Source of the DNA: Pseudomonadota bacterium
GTDB lineage: Bacteria > Pseudomonadota > Gammaproteobacteria > Steroidobacterales > Steroidobacteraceae
Reading direction: 5' to 3'
Length of the DNA stretch: 64,000 bases
Assembly (NCBI GenBank): GCA_016720075.1
Contig: JADJXW010000003.1
Location: 221,045-285,044, forward strand
Of the stretch, positions 35,819 through 51,391 are shown one piece after another. The position numbers were made by a program, and so were the translations under genes. The stretch's first letter is position 1. Each line of letters opens with the position of its first letter. The notes under the pieces are model-generated. The model did no database searches and was not told the DNA's origin. It worked only from the letters and a program-made list of their open reading frames with translations.

Positions 35819-38800
35819 TCAGAGGCGCATCTTCAGGTTGACGAAGTAGCGGCGACCCAGCACGTCGTAGTAGCCGGCGCTGGTGGAAGCCGCACCGCTC
35901 AGCACGGTCTGGCCACCGCCGTTCAGCGCGGCGATCGTCTGGATCTGGCCCGCGCCCACGCGCTCCGGCTGGCGATCGAACAGGTTGTCGATGCCGACGG
36001 TCAGCGCCCACTGCTTGGAGATGTCCCAGTTGCCGGTGAGGCCGTACACGTTGTATTCACCCGCGCCGCGCACCGTGGTGTTCGGATCGGTGACATACAG
36101 CGAATTGCGCACCGGGGGCAGATGGCGCCAGTTCAGCGCCACATCCCAGTTGTTGTGCGAGTAGCGCATCGTGGTCACCGTGCGCCAGCCGAACATGCCG
36201 CCACGCGCCAGCGTCTTGGCATTCTCCAGCGGAACCTGCGTCGCGTATTCCTGCGCCTTGAACTCGAACAGCTTCGTGTAGGAAACGTTCAGGCTCAGCG
36301 CGCCGGGGATGGACTCCAATCCCAGGTCCGCCACGTCCGCCCGCCAGTTCAGGTTGGCGTCGATGCCCGAGGTGCGGATGATGCCCAGGTTCTGGTACTG
36401 CGACAGCACCTGCCCGGCCGCGCCGTTGGTCTCGTCGCGGATCAGGTTGCGGCAGACGCCGTTCGGATCATCGAGCGAGTAGGTCGGGTTGCTCTGGCCA
36501 TCGCGGTTGAAGCACAGGTCATAGGACGAGGAGGCCGTGATCGTCGAGATCGCGTCGGTGATCTTGACCTTGTACCAGTCCAGCGCCAGCGTCGCGCCCG
36601 AGACCACGGGGTTCTCGAACGGCGAGCGCAGCACCACGCCCAGGGTCCAGGTCTTGCCTTCCTCGCTGCGCAGTGCGCGGTTGCCGCTGCTCAGCTGCAG
36701 GATCACGCCATCGCCGCGGCCTTCCAGGTAGTTGTTGGGATCCAGCGAGAACGTCGACGTGGAGTTGCCGATCAGCGCCGTGCACAGCGCCTGCACCTGC
36801 GAGCGGTTCGGGTTGGTGGCAACGTTGCCCCAGGCCGCGCGCGTGTCGGAACGGCACGGCTCGGCATTGGCCATCGTCACCGCCTGGCTCGAGGCGTCGA
36901 GGAACAGCTCGTTGATGTTCGGCGCGCGGTTGGCCACCTGGTAGCCGCCGCGGAAGCGGGCCCAGTCCACCGGCGCCCAGCTGAACAGCGCCTTCCACGT
37001 GGGCACGTTGCCCGCGGTGTCGTAGTCGGAGTAGCGGTAGCCCAGTTCCAGTTCAAGGCTCTTGGCCATGAACACGTCCTTGAGCACCGGCACCAGCAGT
37101 TCGCCGTAGATTTCCTTGACCGTGGTCTTGCCGAACACGTTGGCCTGGCCGAACGCGCCCACCGGCACGTCGAGGAACGACTCGCGCACGCGCGAGGCAT
37201 CGGGCAGGTACTGGAAGTTGTTGGTCCGCTGCACGAGGCCGACGGCCGAACGCACCTCGCCCGCGGGCAGCGAGAACAGCGCGCCCTGCGCGGTGGCTTC
37301 GACGATGTCCTGCGACAGGCGCGTGCGATCGGTGTAGCGCGCGCTGATGGCCTTGACGCAGTCTTCGGTGATCGTGCCGCCGAACACCGGCAGGCCGCTG
37401 GTGCAGGTGGCCGCCGTGGAACCGGCGCCTGCAATCGACGCGCCCTTGCCGAAGTTCGGCGCCGAGGCCAGCGCCTGCCAGCGCGCAGTGGACACGAAGC
37501 CGATGTAGTCGAGGTCGGTGCGCGTGGAGCCGTGCGAGCCGTAGGCCTCCCAGGTCCAGTCGCCCAGGCCCAGATCGCCGCGGAAACCCACCATCAGCTG
37601 GTAGAGGTTGGTGGCGTTCTCGATCTGCCGCACCGGCAGGAAATCGAAGGTGCCGCCGAGGCGCCAGTTGCCATCCACGCCGGAGATCACCACCGGCAGT
37701 CCGGTGACCGCATCGTAGGAGATCGGGGTCGTGGCGTTGCTGGTGACGTTGGCGCCACGCGAATTCAGCAGCGCGGCCAGCTCCGTGGGCACCGGGAACG
37801 CCTGCGATTGGGTGCAGCCGCCGGTGGCCGGGCAGCTCAGGCCAAAGGCGCCGCCCGCCAGGTATTCGGCGCGGGTCGTGCCGTTGGCGTTGCGCGAGGG
37901 TCCGTAGATGTCGGCGCCGTAGGGAATGGTGGCGCCGAAGCCGCCCACCGCACCCGAGGGCTGCAGCACCTGGCGATTGGTGGTGTTGACAAAGTTGACC
38001 TGCGAGAACGCCTCGATCGCATCGTTGATCTTGAAGTTGCCCTTGCCGAACAGCGAGTAGCGCTCCATCGGACTGGAGTAGCGGTTGGCGAGGTTGTTCA
38101 GCGTCAGCACGCCCGACGGGTTGATCTTGTAGGCGGGGTCGTTGGCGATGTCGCCCGCCCAGCCCAGGCCGCGCAGGTCGGTCTTGAACACCGAATTGTC
38201 GGGGTTGAAGTAGAAGCTGGTGGTGCGCGACACGTTGTAGCCGACCGGACGCTCAGGGAACAGCGTGTTGGCGGCCGCCTGCGACGGCGTGCCGCCCACG
38301 CCCGGCTCGTACGAGAAGCCGTTCAGGCGCACGTTCGACGTGGAGTTGGTGGTCGGATCCTTCAGCGCGCTGCTGAAGAATGGACGATCCACGGCCAGCA
38401 CTTGCTGGCGCTCGGTCCACTCGAGGCCAAGCATCACGTTGCCGCGGCCATCGCCGATGTTGGCGCCCATCAGCGCGCTGACGCGATTCTCTTCGCCGTC
38501 GCCACGCTCGGTCATGCCGCTGCGCAGCTGCATGTCCAGGCCCTGGAAATTGCTCTTGAGCTTGAAGTTGGTCACACCGCCCAGCGCGTCGGCGCCGTAC
38601 ACGGCCGAGGCGCCGCCGGAGATGATCTCGACGCTCTCGAGGGCCGACGAGGGGATGGAGTTGGTATCCACCACCAGCGTCGAGTTGATCGGCTGCGCGC
38701 GACGACCATCCACCAGCACCAGCGTGCGGTTGGCGCCGAGGCCACGCAGGCTGACGGTGGAGATGCCAGGCGTGCTGGTGGCACTGGGGAACACGTCGGC

Positions 38801-39106
38801 CGTGTTGAACTGGGTATTGGCCGGCACGAACTGCGGCAGCTGGTTCAGCACGCTCTCGACGGCCAGCGTGCTCGACTCGTTGAACACCTGGTCGGTGACG
38901 GTGACGACCGGGCTTGCGGCCTCAAGGTCACGGCGAACGATGCGCGAACCGGTGACGATGACTTCGGTGATGCCTTCTTCGGAATCCCCGGCGGCTTCGG
39001 CGGCCTGGACTGCGGACAGGCCCGACAGCGCAAGGGCAACGGCGGCGGCAACCCGCCAGGCGCCACTACGCGCGCAGACGGTGGACGTGATCTGGACAGT
39101 GGACAT
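35819..39106 (-). CDS. TonB-dependent receptor (1095 aa)
   Basis: Outer-membrane receptor with signal peptide (ALSGLSAVQAAEA), plug start ITEVIVTGSRIVRRD, plug motifs LRGLGANRTLVLVDGRR and GGASAVYGADALGGVTNFKL, and a barrel ending RRYFVNLKMRL. ATG 39106 has a strong ribosome site (GGGGGAAGAGA). It is related to the receptor at 26301 (same plug phrasing, paired Cys loops such as CPATGGC) and belongs to the same large-receptor group. Ligand unknown. It is transcribed divergently from fecI with 157 bp between the starts. Confidence 0.95.
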   Translation of the reverse strand: MSTVQITSTVCARSGAWRVAAAVALALSGLSAVQAAEAAGDSEEGITEVIVTGSRIVRRDLEAASPVVTVTDQVFNESSTLAVESVLNQLPQFVPANTQFNTADVFPSATSTPGISTVSLRGLGANRTLVLVDGRRAQPINSTLVVDTNSIPSSALESVEIISGGASAVYGADALGGVTNFKLKSNFQGLDMQLRSGMTERGDGEENRVSALMGANIGDGRGNVMLGLEWTERQQVLAVDRPFFSSALKDPTTNSTSNVRLNGFSYEPGVGGTPSQAAANTLFPERPVGYNVSRTTSFYFNPDNSVFKTDLRGLGWAGDIANDPAYKINPSGVLTLNNLANRYSSPMERYSLFGKGNFKINDAIEAFSQVNFVNTTNRQVLQPSGAVGGFGATIPYGADIYGPSRNANGTTRAEYLAGGAFGLSCPATGGCTQSQAFPVPTELAALLNSRGANVTSNATTPISYDAVTGLPVVISGVDGNWRLGGTFDFLPVRQIENATNLYQLMVGFRGDLGLGDWTWEAYGSHGSTRTDLDYIGFVSTARWQALASAPNFGKGASIAGAGSTAATCTSGLPVFGGTITEDCVKAISARYTDRTRLSQDIVEATAQGALFSLPAGEVRSAVGLVQRTNNFQYLPDASRVRESFLDVPVGAFGQANVFGKTTVKEIYGELLVPVLKDVFMAKSLELELGYRYSDYDTAGNVPTWKALFSWAPVDWARFRGGYQVANRAPNINELFLDASSQAVTMANAEPCRSDTRAAWGNVATNPNRSQVQALCTALIGNSTSTFSLDPNNYLEGRGDGVILQLSSGNRALRSEEGKTWTLGVVLRSPFENPVVSGATLALDWYKVKITDAISTITASSSYDLCFNRDGQSNPTYSLDDPNGVCRNLIRDETNGAAGQVLSQYQNLGIIRTSGIDANLNWRADVADLGLESIPGALSLNVSYTKLFEFKAQEYATQVPLENAKTLARGGMFGWRTVTTMRYSHNNWDVALNWRHLPPVRNSLYVTDPNTTVRGAGEYNVYGLTGNWDISKQWALTVGIDNLFDRQPERVGAGQIQTIAALNGGGQTVLSGAASTSAGYYDVLGRRYFVNLKMRL

Positions 39107-39225
39107 TCTCTTCCCCCAAATTTCGCATTGCGACGGATAACCAGGATCGCCCCCGAATACGGGGGACACGACCCGCTGACATGCCTAGACGGTTCAGCGC
39201 GGAAAAACCTCCATTCGTGATTGCA

Positions 39226-39254
39226 TTGAGCTGTCCGCCGGCCACCCCTATAGT
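39226..39254 (+). promoter_or_regulatory. sigma-70-type promoter of the FecI-like gene
   Basis: TTGAGC (39226-39231), a 17-bp spacer, and TATAGT (39249-39254). The expected start point is at about 39261, only a few bases before the ATG at 39264, and no ribosome site is present, so the transcript would be nearly leaderless. Confidence 0.6.
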
Positions 39255-39263
39255 TCGCCGCCA

Positions 39264-39803
39264 ATGGCCGCCGAACAGGGAATCACTTCCATATACCTGG
39301 CGTGTCGCGGCCTGATGGCGCGCGCGGTGCGACGCATCGTGGGCCAGCACGATGTCGAGGACATCCTCCAGGAAGCCTTCGTGCGCAGCTTCGAGGCCGA
39401 GGGTCGACAGACCATCCGCGACGCCCGCGCCTTCCTGATGCGCACCGCGCGCAACCTGGCGCTGGACCACGTTTCTCGAGCCGCCTACCGCACGACGGGC
39501 CCGCTGGACCAGGCCCATGAGGACTTCTTCGTCGACGGCGCCGCGCTTCCCGATGCGCAGGTGGATTCCGAGCGTCGCTTCCTGCTTTTCTGCCAGGCCG
39601 TGGGGGGACTGCCCGAACAGTGCCGCCGCGTGTTCGTGCTGCACAAGGTGTACGGCATGAGCCACGAGGAGATCGCCGCGCGGCTCGGGATCGCGCAGAG
39701 CACGATCCAGAAGCACATCGCTAAGGGCCTGCTGCTGTGCTTCGAGCAGATGCAGGACTCCGCGCGCGGCGCGCGCGAAGCACCCGCAAGGCGGCGCGCA
39801 TGA
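39264..39803 (+). CDS. FecI-type ECF RNA polymerase sigma factor
   Basis: A 179-residue ECF sigma factor. Region 2: IYLACRGLMARAVRRIVGQHDVEDILQEAFVR, with RAFLMRTARNLALDHVSRAAYR. Region 4: LPEQCRRVFVLHKVYGMSHEEIAARLGIAQSTIQKHIAKGL, matching the FecI/iron-transport group. It should direct transcription of the downstream receptor when released by FecR. It overlaps fecR by 4 bp. Confidence 0.95.
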   Translation: MAAEQGITSIYLACRGLMARAVRRIVGQHDVEDILQEAFVRSFEAEGRQTIRDARAFLMRTARNLALDHVSRAAYRTTGPLDQAHEDFFVDGAALPDAQVDSERRFLLFCQAVGGLPEQCRRVFVLHKVYGMSHEEIAARLGIAQSTIQKHIAKGLLLCFEQMQDSARGAREAPARRRA

Positions 39804-40843
39804 GCAATGTCGCGGATTTCCCGGATCTGCCCCGCGCGCGCGAAGAGGCTGCCGAGTGGATCGCCAGGGCCAGTCGCGGGCTAACCGCCGAGGAGCGCGC
39901 CGAGCTTGACCGCTGGCGCGCGAGCCCCGCCAACGCCCGCGCGCTGGAGCAACTGTCGGCGCTGTGGAATGAGATGGACGTGCTGCGCGAGCTGTCCAGC
40001 ATCTTTCCGGAGCCGCCCGCGGAGGTTGTCGCCGCGCCGGCGCCCACGTCCGCCTCCGCGCGCCCCCGGCGCTACGCGATCGCAGCCGCACTGGCGCTGG
40101 TCACGCTGGCCACCGGATTCGCGCTGCAGCACTACTTCGCTGCTGACCGGTCGCCTGGCATCGCCGCGCGCGCCGCCAGCAGTGAATTCACGACCGTGGT
40201 CGGCGAGCAGCGCAATGTGCCGCTGCCCGATGGATCCGTACTGGCCATCAACACCGCCTCGCAGGTGCAGGTGGTCGCGCTGGGCAGCCAGTCGCGCGAA
40301 CTGCGCCTGGTGCGTGGCGAAGCCCATTTCACCGTGGCACATGATGCGGCGCGGCCTTTCCGGGTCACCGCTGGCGGCCACGTGGTGCAGGCGCTGGGCA
40401 CGGCCTTCGATGTGAAGCTGCTCGCGGGCGGTGGCCTCGAGGTCATCGTCAACGAGGGTCACGTGCGTTTGCTGTCTGGCAATGGCAGCGTGGGCGACCT
40501 GCTCAAGGGGCAGTTCATGCTCATCGACACCGACGGGCAATCGAGGGTGGGTGAACTGGGCGACGACGCGCTGGCTTCCCGCCTGGCATGGCGCAATGGC
40601 ATGCTGGCCTTCCAGGGTGAACCGCTCGCCGACGCGCTGCGGGAATTCTCGCGTTACACGAACGAGCGTTTCGCGATCACCGACCCACGACTGCGCGAGC
40701 TGCGCATCGGCGGCTACTTCACCGCGGGCGACACAGACGCACTGCGCGACGCGCTGCGGACGAACTTCGGCATCGCATCCCGGCGCGGCACGGATGGCGT
40801 GATCCAGATCGGACCGGAGCCCGGGCCCGCAGCACTGCAATGA
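39800..40843 (+). CDS. FecR-family anti-sigma/sigma regulator
   Basis: A 347-residue inner-membrane protein. The N-terminal cytoplasmic region (DUF4880-type: AAEWIARASRGLTAEERAELDRWRASPANARALEQL) binds the sigma factor; one membrane helix lies at about residues 95-113; the periplasmic FecR domain follows (GEQRNVPLPDGSVLAINTASQV, GEAHFTVAHDAARPFRVTA, VQALGTAFDV) and a C-terminal DUF4974-like/STN-like segment (PLADALREFSRYTNERF). It transmits the signal from the receptor's N-terminal domain to FecI. ATGA overlaps on both sides make a three-gene signalling operon. Confidence 0.95.
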   Translation: MSNVADFPDLPRAREEAAEWIARASRGLTAEERAELDRWRASPANARALEQLSALWNEMDVLRELSSIFPEPPAEVVAAPAPTSASARPRRYAIAAALALVTLATGFALQHYFAADRSPGIAARAASSEFTTVVGEQRNVPLPDGSVLAINTASQVQVVALGSQSRELRLVRGEAHFTVAHDAARPFRVTAGGHVVQALGTAFDVKLLAGGGLEVIVNEGHVRLLSGNGSVGDLLKGQFMLIDTDGQSRVGELGDDALASRLAWRNGMLAFQGEPLADALREFSRYTNERFAITDPRLRELRIGGYFTAGDTDALRDALRTNFGIASRRGTDGVIQIGPEPGPAALQ

Positions 40844-43800
40844 CCGCGCGCCGCCGCTTGCGGCGCCACGGGGCAGGACTGGCGCTGCTGCTGTTCACCG
40901 GAATGGCCCTCTGCGCGCCGCGCGAATTCGACATTCCCGCGGGTCCCGCCGAGCAGACGCTGACGCGCTTCGCACAGCAGGCCGGCGTGCCCGTGCTGTT
41001 TCCCTACGAACTGCTGCAGGGCAGGCGCACGCGCACCCTGCGAGGCAGGCTCGAAGTCCAACCGGCGCTGCAGCAGCTGATCGCAGGCAGCGGCCTCACC
41101 GCATACCTGGATCCGCGCGGCCAGATCACGTTGCGGCTGGCGGAACGGGCGGTCGCGGCACCTGCCACCGCGGCGCCACAGGATCTGCCCGCGCCGGATG
41201 AACCGACCTCCCTGCCGGCGGAGGACCTGCCGGAAGTCTCCATCACCGGCACCCGCATCCAGCGCGAGAATCTCTCGACGCCGACACCCGTCGCGGCCAT
41301 CTCGCGCGTGGAGCTGGATGCCATCGGTCCGACGCTGCTGGTCGATGCGCTGGTGCAGTTGCCGCTGTTCCTCAACAGCGACACGCCGCAGACGCAGTCC
41401 TTCGGCACATCGGGCGCCGCCGGCGCCAGCTTCCTCAACCTGCGCGGCATCGGCTCGGTCCGCACGCTGACGCTGCTCGATGGCCGGCGCGTGGTGCCCT
41501 CCTCACGCAGCGGCACGGTGGATGTGGCGCTGCTGCCGCGCAGCGTCGTCCGGCGGGTGGAGGTCGTGACGGGCGGTGCTTCGGCCGCCTATGGCTCGGA
41601 TGCGGTGAGCGGCGTGGTCAACATGCTGCTGGATGCGGACTTTCGCGGCCTGCGCGGCCATGTGCAGGGCGGCATCACGGGCGAAGGCGACAACGCCAAT
41701 GCGGAATTCGGCGCAGCCTGGGGCCTGACACTGGGCGAGCGGTCCACGCTGCTGCTGTCCGGCGAGTATTCGCGCATCGAGGGCATTCGGGGCTACGACA
41801 GCCGCGACTGGTTCAACAGCACCGCGTCGATCGCCAACCCGGGCGGCGACCCGCGGGAAGTGCTGGTCGGCAACGTGCGCGCCACGGGCTACACCTATGG
41901 CGGCCTGATCACATCGGGGCCGCTGGCCGGAACGCAGTTCCTTGCCGGCGGTGTCCCGGCCCCATTCGAGGCAGGACAGTATCGAACCGCGACGACCCAA
42001 TCCGGAGGCAGTGGGGTGGATCCGGCCGCGGACCTGATCTGGATCGTGCCGGACCAGCGACGCGTGTCCTCCTTCGCGCGCTTCACCACGCGACCTTCCG
42101 ACACCCTCACGACGTTCGCGCAGGCAATCGCAGGCCAGACGCGCAATGCCTTCGACAAGGACCCTCCCAGCCTGTGGGGTCCGTGGGAAGCCACGATCTT
42201 CCGCGACAATGCATTCCTGCCGCAGGTGATCCGCGACCGCATGGACAGCGCCGGCGTGAGCTCTTTCCGGCTGGGCCGCGTGGGGGCCGGCGACCTGGGG
42301 CGCGCGCATGCGACGCTGACGGGCAACCTGCTGTCGGGCACCGTGGGCGCCACGTGGCAGCAGCCGGGCTGGTCGCTCGATGGTTACTACCAGATCGGGC
42401 GCGATCACACGCGGCTGCGATACGAGGACACGCTGCGCATCGACCGCGTGTACCGCGGCGTCGATGCGGTGGTCGATCCGGCCAGCGGCCGCACGGTGTG
42501 CCGCTCGACGCTCACTTTCGCCAACGATGGCTGCGTGCCGGTGAACCTGCTGGGCCCCGGATCGGTGTCCGAAGCCGCGCGCGCCTGGATAACCGAAGGC
42601 AGCGCCGAGCAGCTGCAGGATGTGCGCGAGCAGGTCGCGGAAATGACGCTGCATGCGGACGTGCCGCTGCTGCCGGCCGGCCGCGCCAGCATCGCGACCG
42701 GGGTTTCCTGGCGCCTGGAATCGGCAGACAGCCGCTCGCGGCGACTGCCCGAATCGCTGGAAGGTCTGCGCGTGGAGCCCGCGGCCAGCGCCGGCTATCG
42801 CGGCTTGCCGGCTGCCTATTCGGATTCGGCAAACATCTTCGAACGCACCGTGACGGTGGATGTCGCGGGCCAGTACTCGGTACGCGAGATCTTTGGCGAG
42901 GCATTGGTGCCGCTGCTGCGCGATGCGCCGCTGGCCCGACGCGTGGATCTGCACGCCGCGCTGCGCCAGGCCCGCTACAGCGGCAGCGGCACGGTGCTGG
43001 CCTGGAAGCTCGGAGCGGAATGGCAGCCCATTGATTCCCTCGGACTGCGCGCGACGCGCTCGCGCGACGTTCGCGCCGGCAGCCTGGCGGAACGCTACGA
43101 CCTGTCCACGGCCGGTGTGACCATCGTCGACACGGTGCTGGCCGGCCGCCCCTCCTATGCGGTGATCTCGCAGCGAGAAGGCAATCCGGCCGTTGATCCG
43201 GAGCTGTCCGACACCCACACGGCAGGCATCATCATTCGGCCGTCAGGCTGGCCGGGCGTCTCGCTCACGGCCGACTACTACGACATCCGCATCCGCGACG
43301 TGATCGCGCTGTCGGGCACGCAGAACATCATCAACAGCTGCGCCGCCGGCAACGCCTCGGCCTGCGGACTCATCGAGCGCAGCGATTCGGGACTGATCAC
43401 CCGCGTGCACAACCGGATCCTGAACATCGCCGGGGCGCGCTCGCGCGGCATCGACCTGGAGCTGGGCTGGCGCACGCCGCTGGCGTGGTTCGGCGGCGCC
43501 GAATCGCTGGCGGCACGGGCGTTCGTCACGCGCACGCTTGAGAGCTCCACCACCGATGCCACCGGCACCCGCAACGACCGCGCGGGCCAGACAGGGCTGT
43601 TCGGCGGCGCGCCCCGCCTGCAGGCCACGCTGTCGGTGGCATACGAACGCGGACCGTTGAACGTCGGCATCCAGCAGCGCTACGTGAGCAGCGGCAGCTA
43701 TGACGCGACCTTCGGCGCGGCGGACCTCGCCGACCGCCATGTGCGCGCGGCCACCTACACCACGCTGCGCCTGGCGTTCAGCCCGCGCGGCGGGCGTGGC

Positions 43801-43950
43801 ACCACCTGGTACCTCAACATACAGAACCTGTTCGATGCCGCCCCGCCGCGCTCCGGCGACTGGGGCTTTGGCGGGTCCATCCCGACCAACGAGGGACTGT
43901 TCGACGTGCTGGGCCGGCGCTTCGTGGCCGGCGTCCGACTGGATCTCTGA
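40840..43950 (+). CDS. TonB-dependent transducer with N-terminal signalling (STN) domain
   Basis: A 1036-residue outer-membrane receptor. After the signal peptide (LLLFTGMALCAPREF) comes an STN/secretin-like domain (residues about 28-105: EFDIPAGPAEQTLTRFAQQAGVPVLFPYELL, TRTLRGRLEVQPALQQLI), a Pro/Ala linker, plug start LPEVSITGTRIQREN, RTLTLLDGRRVVP, GGASAAYGSDAVSGVVNML, and a barrel ending RRFVAGVRLDL. The STN domain contacts FecR in the periplasm, so ligand uptake would activate the FecI-like sigma factor. The ligand is unknown; iron complexes are the textbook case, but similar triads serve other substrates. Confidence 0.95.
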   Translation: MTARRRLRRHGAGLALLLFTGMALCAPREFDIPAGPAEQTLTRFAQQAGVPVLFPYELLQGRRTRTLRGRLEVQPALQQLIAGSGLTAYLDPRGQITLRLAERAVAAPATAAPQDLPAPDEPTSLPAEDLPEVSITGTRIQRENLSTPTPVAAISRVELDAIGPTLLVDALVQLPLFLNSDTPQTQSFGTSGAAGASFLNLRGIGSVRTLTLLDGRRVVPSSRSGTVDVALLPRSVVRRVEVVTGGASAAYGSDAVSGVVNMLLDADFRGLRGHVQGGITGEGDNANAEFGAAWGLTLGERSTLLLSGEYSRIEGIRGYDSRDWFNSTASIANPGGDPREVLVGNVRATGYTYGGLITSGPLAGTQFLAGGVPAPFEAGQYRTATTQSGGSGVDPAADLIWIVPDQRRVSSFARFTTRPSDTLTTFAQAIAGQTRNAFDKDPPSLWGPWEATIFRDNAFLPQVIRDRMDSAGVSSFRLGRVGAGDLGRAHATLTGNLLSGTVGATWQQPGWSLDGYYQIGRDHTRLRYEDTLRIDRVYRGVDAVVDPASGRTVCRSTLTFANDGCVPVNLLGPGSVSEAARAWITEGSAEQLQDVREQVAEMTLHADVPLLPAGRASIATGVSWRLESADSRSRRLPESLEGLRVEPAASAGYRGLPAAYSDSANIFERTVTVDVAGQYSVREIFGEALVPLLRDAPLARRVDLHAALRQARYSGSGTVLAWKLGAEWQPIDSLGLRATRSRDVRAGSLAERYDLSTAGVTIVDTVLAGRPSYAVISQREGNPAVDPELSDTHTAGIIIRPSGWPGVSLTADYYDIRIRDVIALSGTQNIINSCAAGNASACGLIERSDSGLITRVHNRILNIAGARSRGIDLELGWRTPLAWFGGAESLAARAFVTRTLESSTTDATGTRNDRAGQTGLFGGAPRLQATLSVAYERGPLNVGIQQRYVSSGSYDATFGAADLADRHVRAATYTTLRLAFSPRGGRGTTWYLNIQNLFDAAPPRSGDWGFGGSIPTNEGLFDVLGRRFVAGVRLDL

Positions 43951-43963
43951 ACGCGGCGTTGCG

Positions 43964-43983
43964 GGCTGTATGAATATACAGCC
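43964..43983. promoter_or_regulatory. LexA (SOS) box upstream of the double uvrA
   Basis: The core CTGTATGAATATACAG at 43966-43981 fits the gammaproteobacterial consensus CTGT-N8-ACAG and extends as the perfect palindrome GGCTGTAT-GAAT-ATACAGCC. It ends 21 bp before the uvrA ATG. A -10-like TAAGAT lies at 43993-43998. Confidence 0.88.
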
Positions 43984-44004
43984 ATGTTCCCGTAAGATTC
44001 CGGG

Positions 44005-49426
<5,422 letters not shown>

Positions 49427-49437
<11 letters not shown>

Positions 49438-49726
49438 CATCCAGTGCTGGAAATGCGGGGCGTCGCTCGCCACCCTGGCGCTGCCCTTCGGCCGGCAGGA
49501 ACGCTGCAGGTCCTGCGGCGCGGACCTGCATGCCTGCAGGCTGTGCCGGCATCACGTGCCGCGTCTGCCCGCGCAATGCGACGTGCCCGACATCGAAGAA
49601 GTCCGCGCGAAGGATCGCGCCAATTTCTGCGACCACTACACGCCTGTGGCCGGCGCATGGCGTGGCGGCACCAGCGCGGCAGCCGATGCCGCCCGCGCGG
49701 AGCTGGAGAAGCTCTTCGGAAAGTAG
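49427..49726 (+). CDS. small zinc-ribbon protein coupled to uvrA
   Basis: A 99-residue protein with nine cysteines: CWKCG, CRSCGADLHACRLCRHH, a later Cys in PAQCDVPD, and NFCDHYTP. The CxxC pairs suggest a double zinc ribbon. It belongs to a conserved but uncharacterised proteobacterial family with the ending 'AE.V..K..ANFCD'. The ATG at 49427 lies inside the last codons of uvrA (11-bp overlap), so it is translated from the same SOS-controlled mRNA and may assist the UvrA-like protein (inference). It converges with the SPOR-like gene 3 bp away. Confidence 0.82.
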
Positions 49727-49729
49727 CGC

Positions 49730-51339
49730 TCAGCCGCCCGACAGGCGGTTGAGCAGCTTGGAGAAGCGCGAACCGGGCTTCTTCTCGATGGGCTTGCGGA
49801 TGGCCGAGTCGTTGACGATCTCCCGGCTTTCATCCAGCGTCAGTGTCGACGCACCCAGGATCTCCAGCGTCGACTCCAGCGGATTCGGCGCGCCCGGCGC
49901 CGCGCGTGGCGAGGGCGGAGGCTGGGGGCGCTTGCGCACGACCACACGCTTGCCGGTGGGCTTGCCGGCGGGCTTGCCGGCCTCCCGGGCCGGGGCCGCG
50001 GCGGTCTGCATCAGCGGCTTGCCGGCAGCCGCGGCGGCGATCTTCTCGCGGGCCGTCATCGACGCGGCGCCGCTGGCCTGCGGGGCTGGCGCGGCCGGTG
50101 CAGCCGCGATGTCATCGACATCGCGCTTCGCTGCGCGCGGGGCATCGTCCGGCAGCAGTTCGAAGCCATCCAGGGCCTGCTTCTCGATCGGCAGCGAATT
50201 CTCGGGGCGCTGCGGTGCGACGCCTGCAACGGCTCGCGGCGGCGCGACGGTGCTGCCCCCCTTCGCATGGTCACGCTCCCGCGTGGCCACCGGCACGATG
50301 GCCACGGCCGGATAGTCCGAGCGCACATAGTGCGCAACCTGTGTCGCGGAGTTCGGATCGCTGAAGAAGCCAAGCCGCAGTCCGAACCACTTTCGACCCT
50401 GCCGGCTGCCTTCCACGTTGTAGAGCGTGTAGGCATCGAAGATCGCCAGGTGCGGCAAGGTGGTCACGTCGATCGGCGACACCGCCCACACGAGCTGCAC
50501 GGCAAAGCACGGCGGCGCGTTGTTCTGCGCATCGAGCTTGATGTCGGTGAGCGTCTGGGTATCTTCCGGCGTGACGATGCGTACTTCGCCCTCGGCCGGT
50601 GGCGCCGCTGGTGCGCGGGCAGCGGGCGCGCCCGGGCGGGCGACGGTACGGGCGAGGCGACGCGGGCCGGCGGCGCGGGCTTCGGCGCGGCTGGAGGCGC
50701 AGGCGGCGCCGCGGTCAACGCGGGCGCCGCCAGGGTCGGGATGGGCGTGGCTACCGGCGCCGGCGCGGATTCGAGCACGCGCAGCGTCTGCGAGTCATTG
50801 AGCTCCGCCGCTGGCATGCGGACCGTGGCGGTCGAGGCGGTTGGCGCGGGCGCGGCATCGCGCTTGCGCGGCGCCTCCTCGCTGAGCTGCGCGAGCACAT
50901 CGCGCACATTCGACATCGTATCGAGCGATGCGGGCGGCTCCACGGCCGGCGGCGGCGCAGGCGCAACCGGCGCCGCGGGCATGGCTCGCGGCGCGGCCGG
51001 CGTCGACACCGTCACCGTCGGCGCGACAGTCATGCGGGCGCGACGCGGCACGCCGGTGGTCGGCGCGGGTCCCGCCCATGCAGCCGGGTACACATCGCGC
51101 ACGGCGGCCAGCAGCGCCTCTGCTGCTTCCTGCGAAGCGAAGTAGCCCATGTGCAGGCGGAATCGTTCACGGCCGTCTTCGCGCTGGCGACTGACGAAAA
51201 ACGTGTAGCGCTTGAGCTCCGGCGTATTCGGATGCGTCAACGCCATCGGTGAAGTGGAAGCGCAAAGATTGATGACGAACAGCGGCGCCGGATCGGCCAC
51301 CACTTCACCATTCATTCGCGTTGCAAGGTCAGCGCTCAT
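49730..51339 (-). CDS. SPOR-like domain protein with Ala/Pro linkers, one frameshift
   Basis: The start ATG at 51339 has CTGGAG 9 nt upstream. The N-terminal module (LFVINLCASTSPMALTH; RYTFFVSRQREDGRERFRLHMGYFASQEAAEALLAAVRDVYPAAW) has the beta-alpha-beta pattern of SPOR-type repeats. A long low-complexity Ala/Pro region follows, then a second module (EDTQTLTDIKLDAQNN; AIFDAYTLYNVEGSRQGRKWFGLRLGFFSDPNSATQVAHYV) and a basic, Pro-rich tail. The two halves lie in different frames; the break is between about 50610 and 50690, in GC-rich runs, and one missing base would give a 536-residue protein. No signal peptide is visible. Function unknown; SPOR-type modules bind denuded peptidoglycan, but that would need export. 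Confidence 0.65.
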
Positions 51340-51391
51340 CTCGTGAAACTCCAGGGAAGTTCCGTCTTCCGGGGGCGGCTCCGCTGTCCTG

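Noticed and set aside
35777..39220. A 1147-codon plus-strand open frame
   Set aside because: It is exactly antisense to a well-conserved TonB receptor and has no recognisable domains; long antisense frames are expected at this G+C content.
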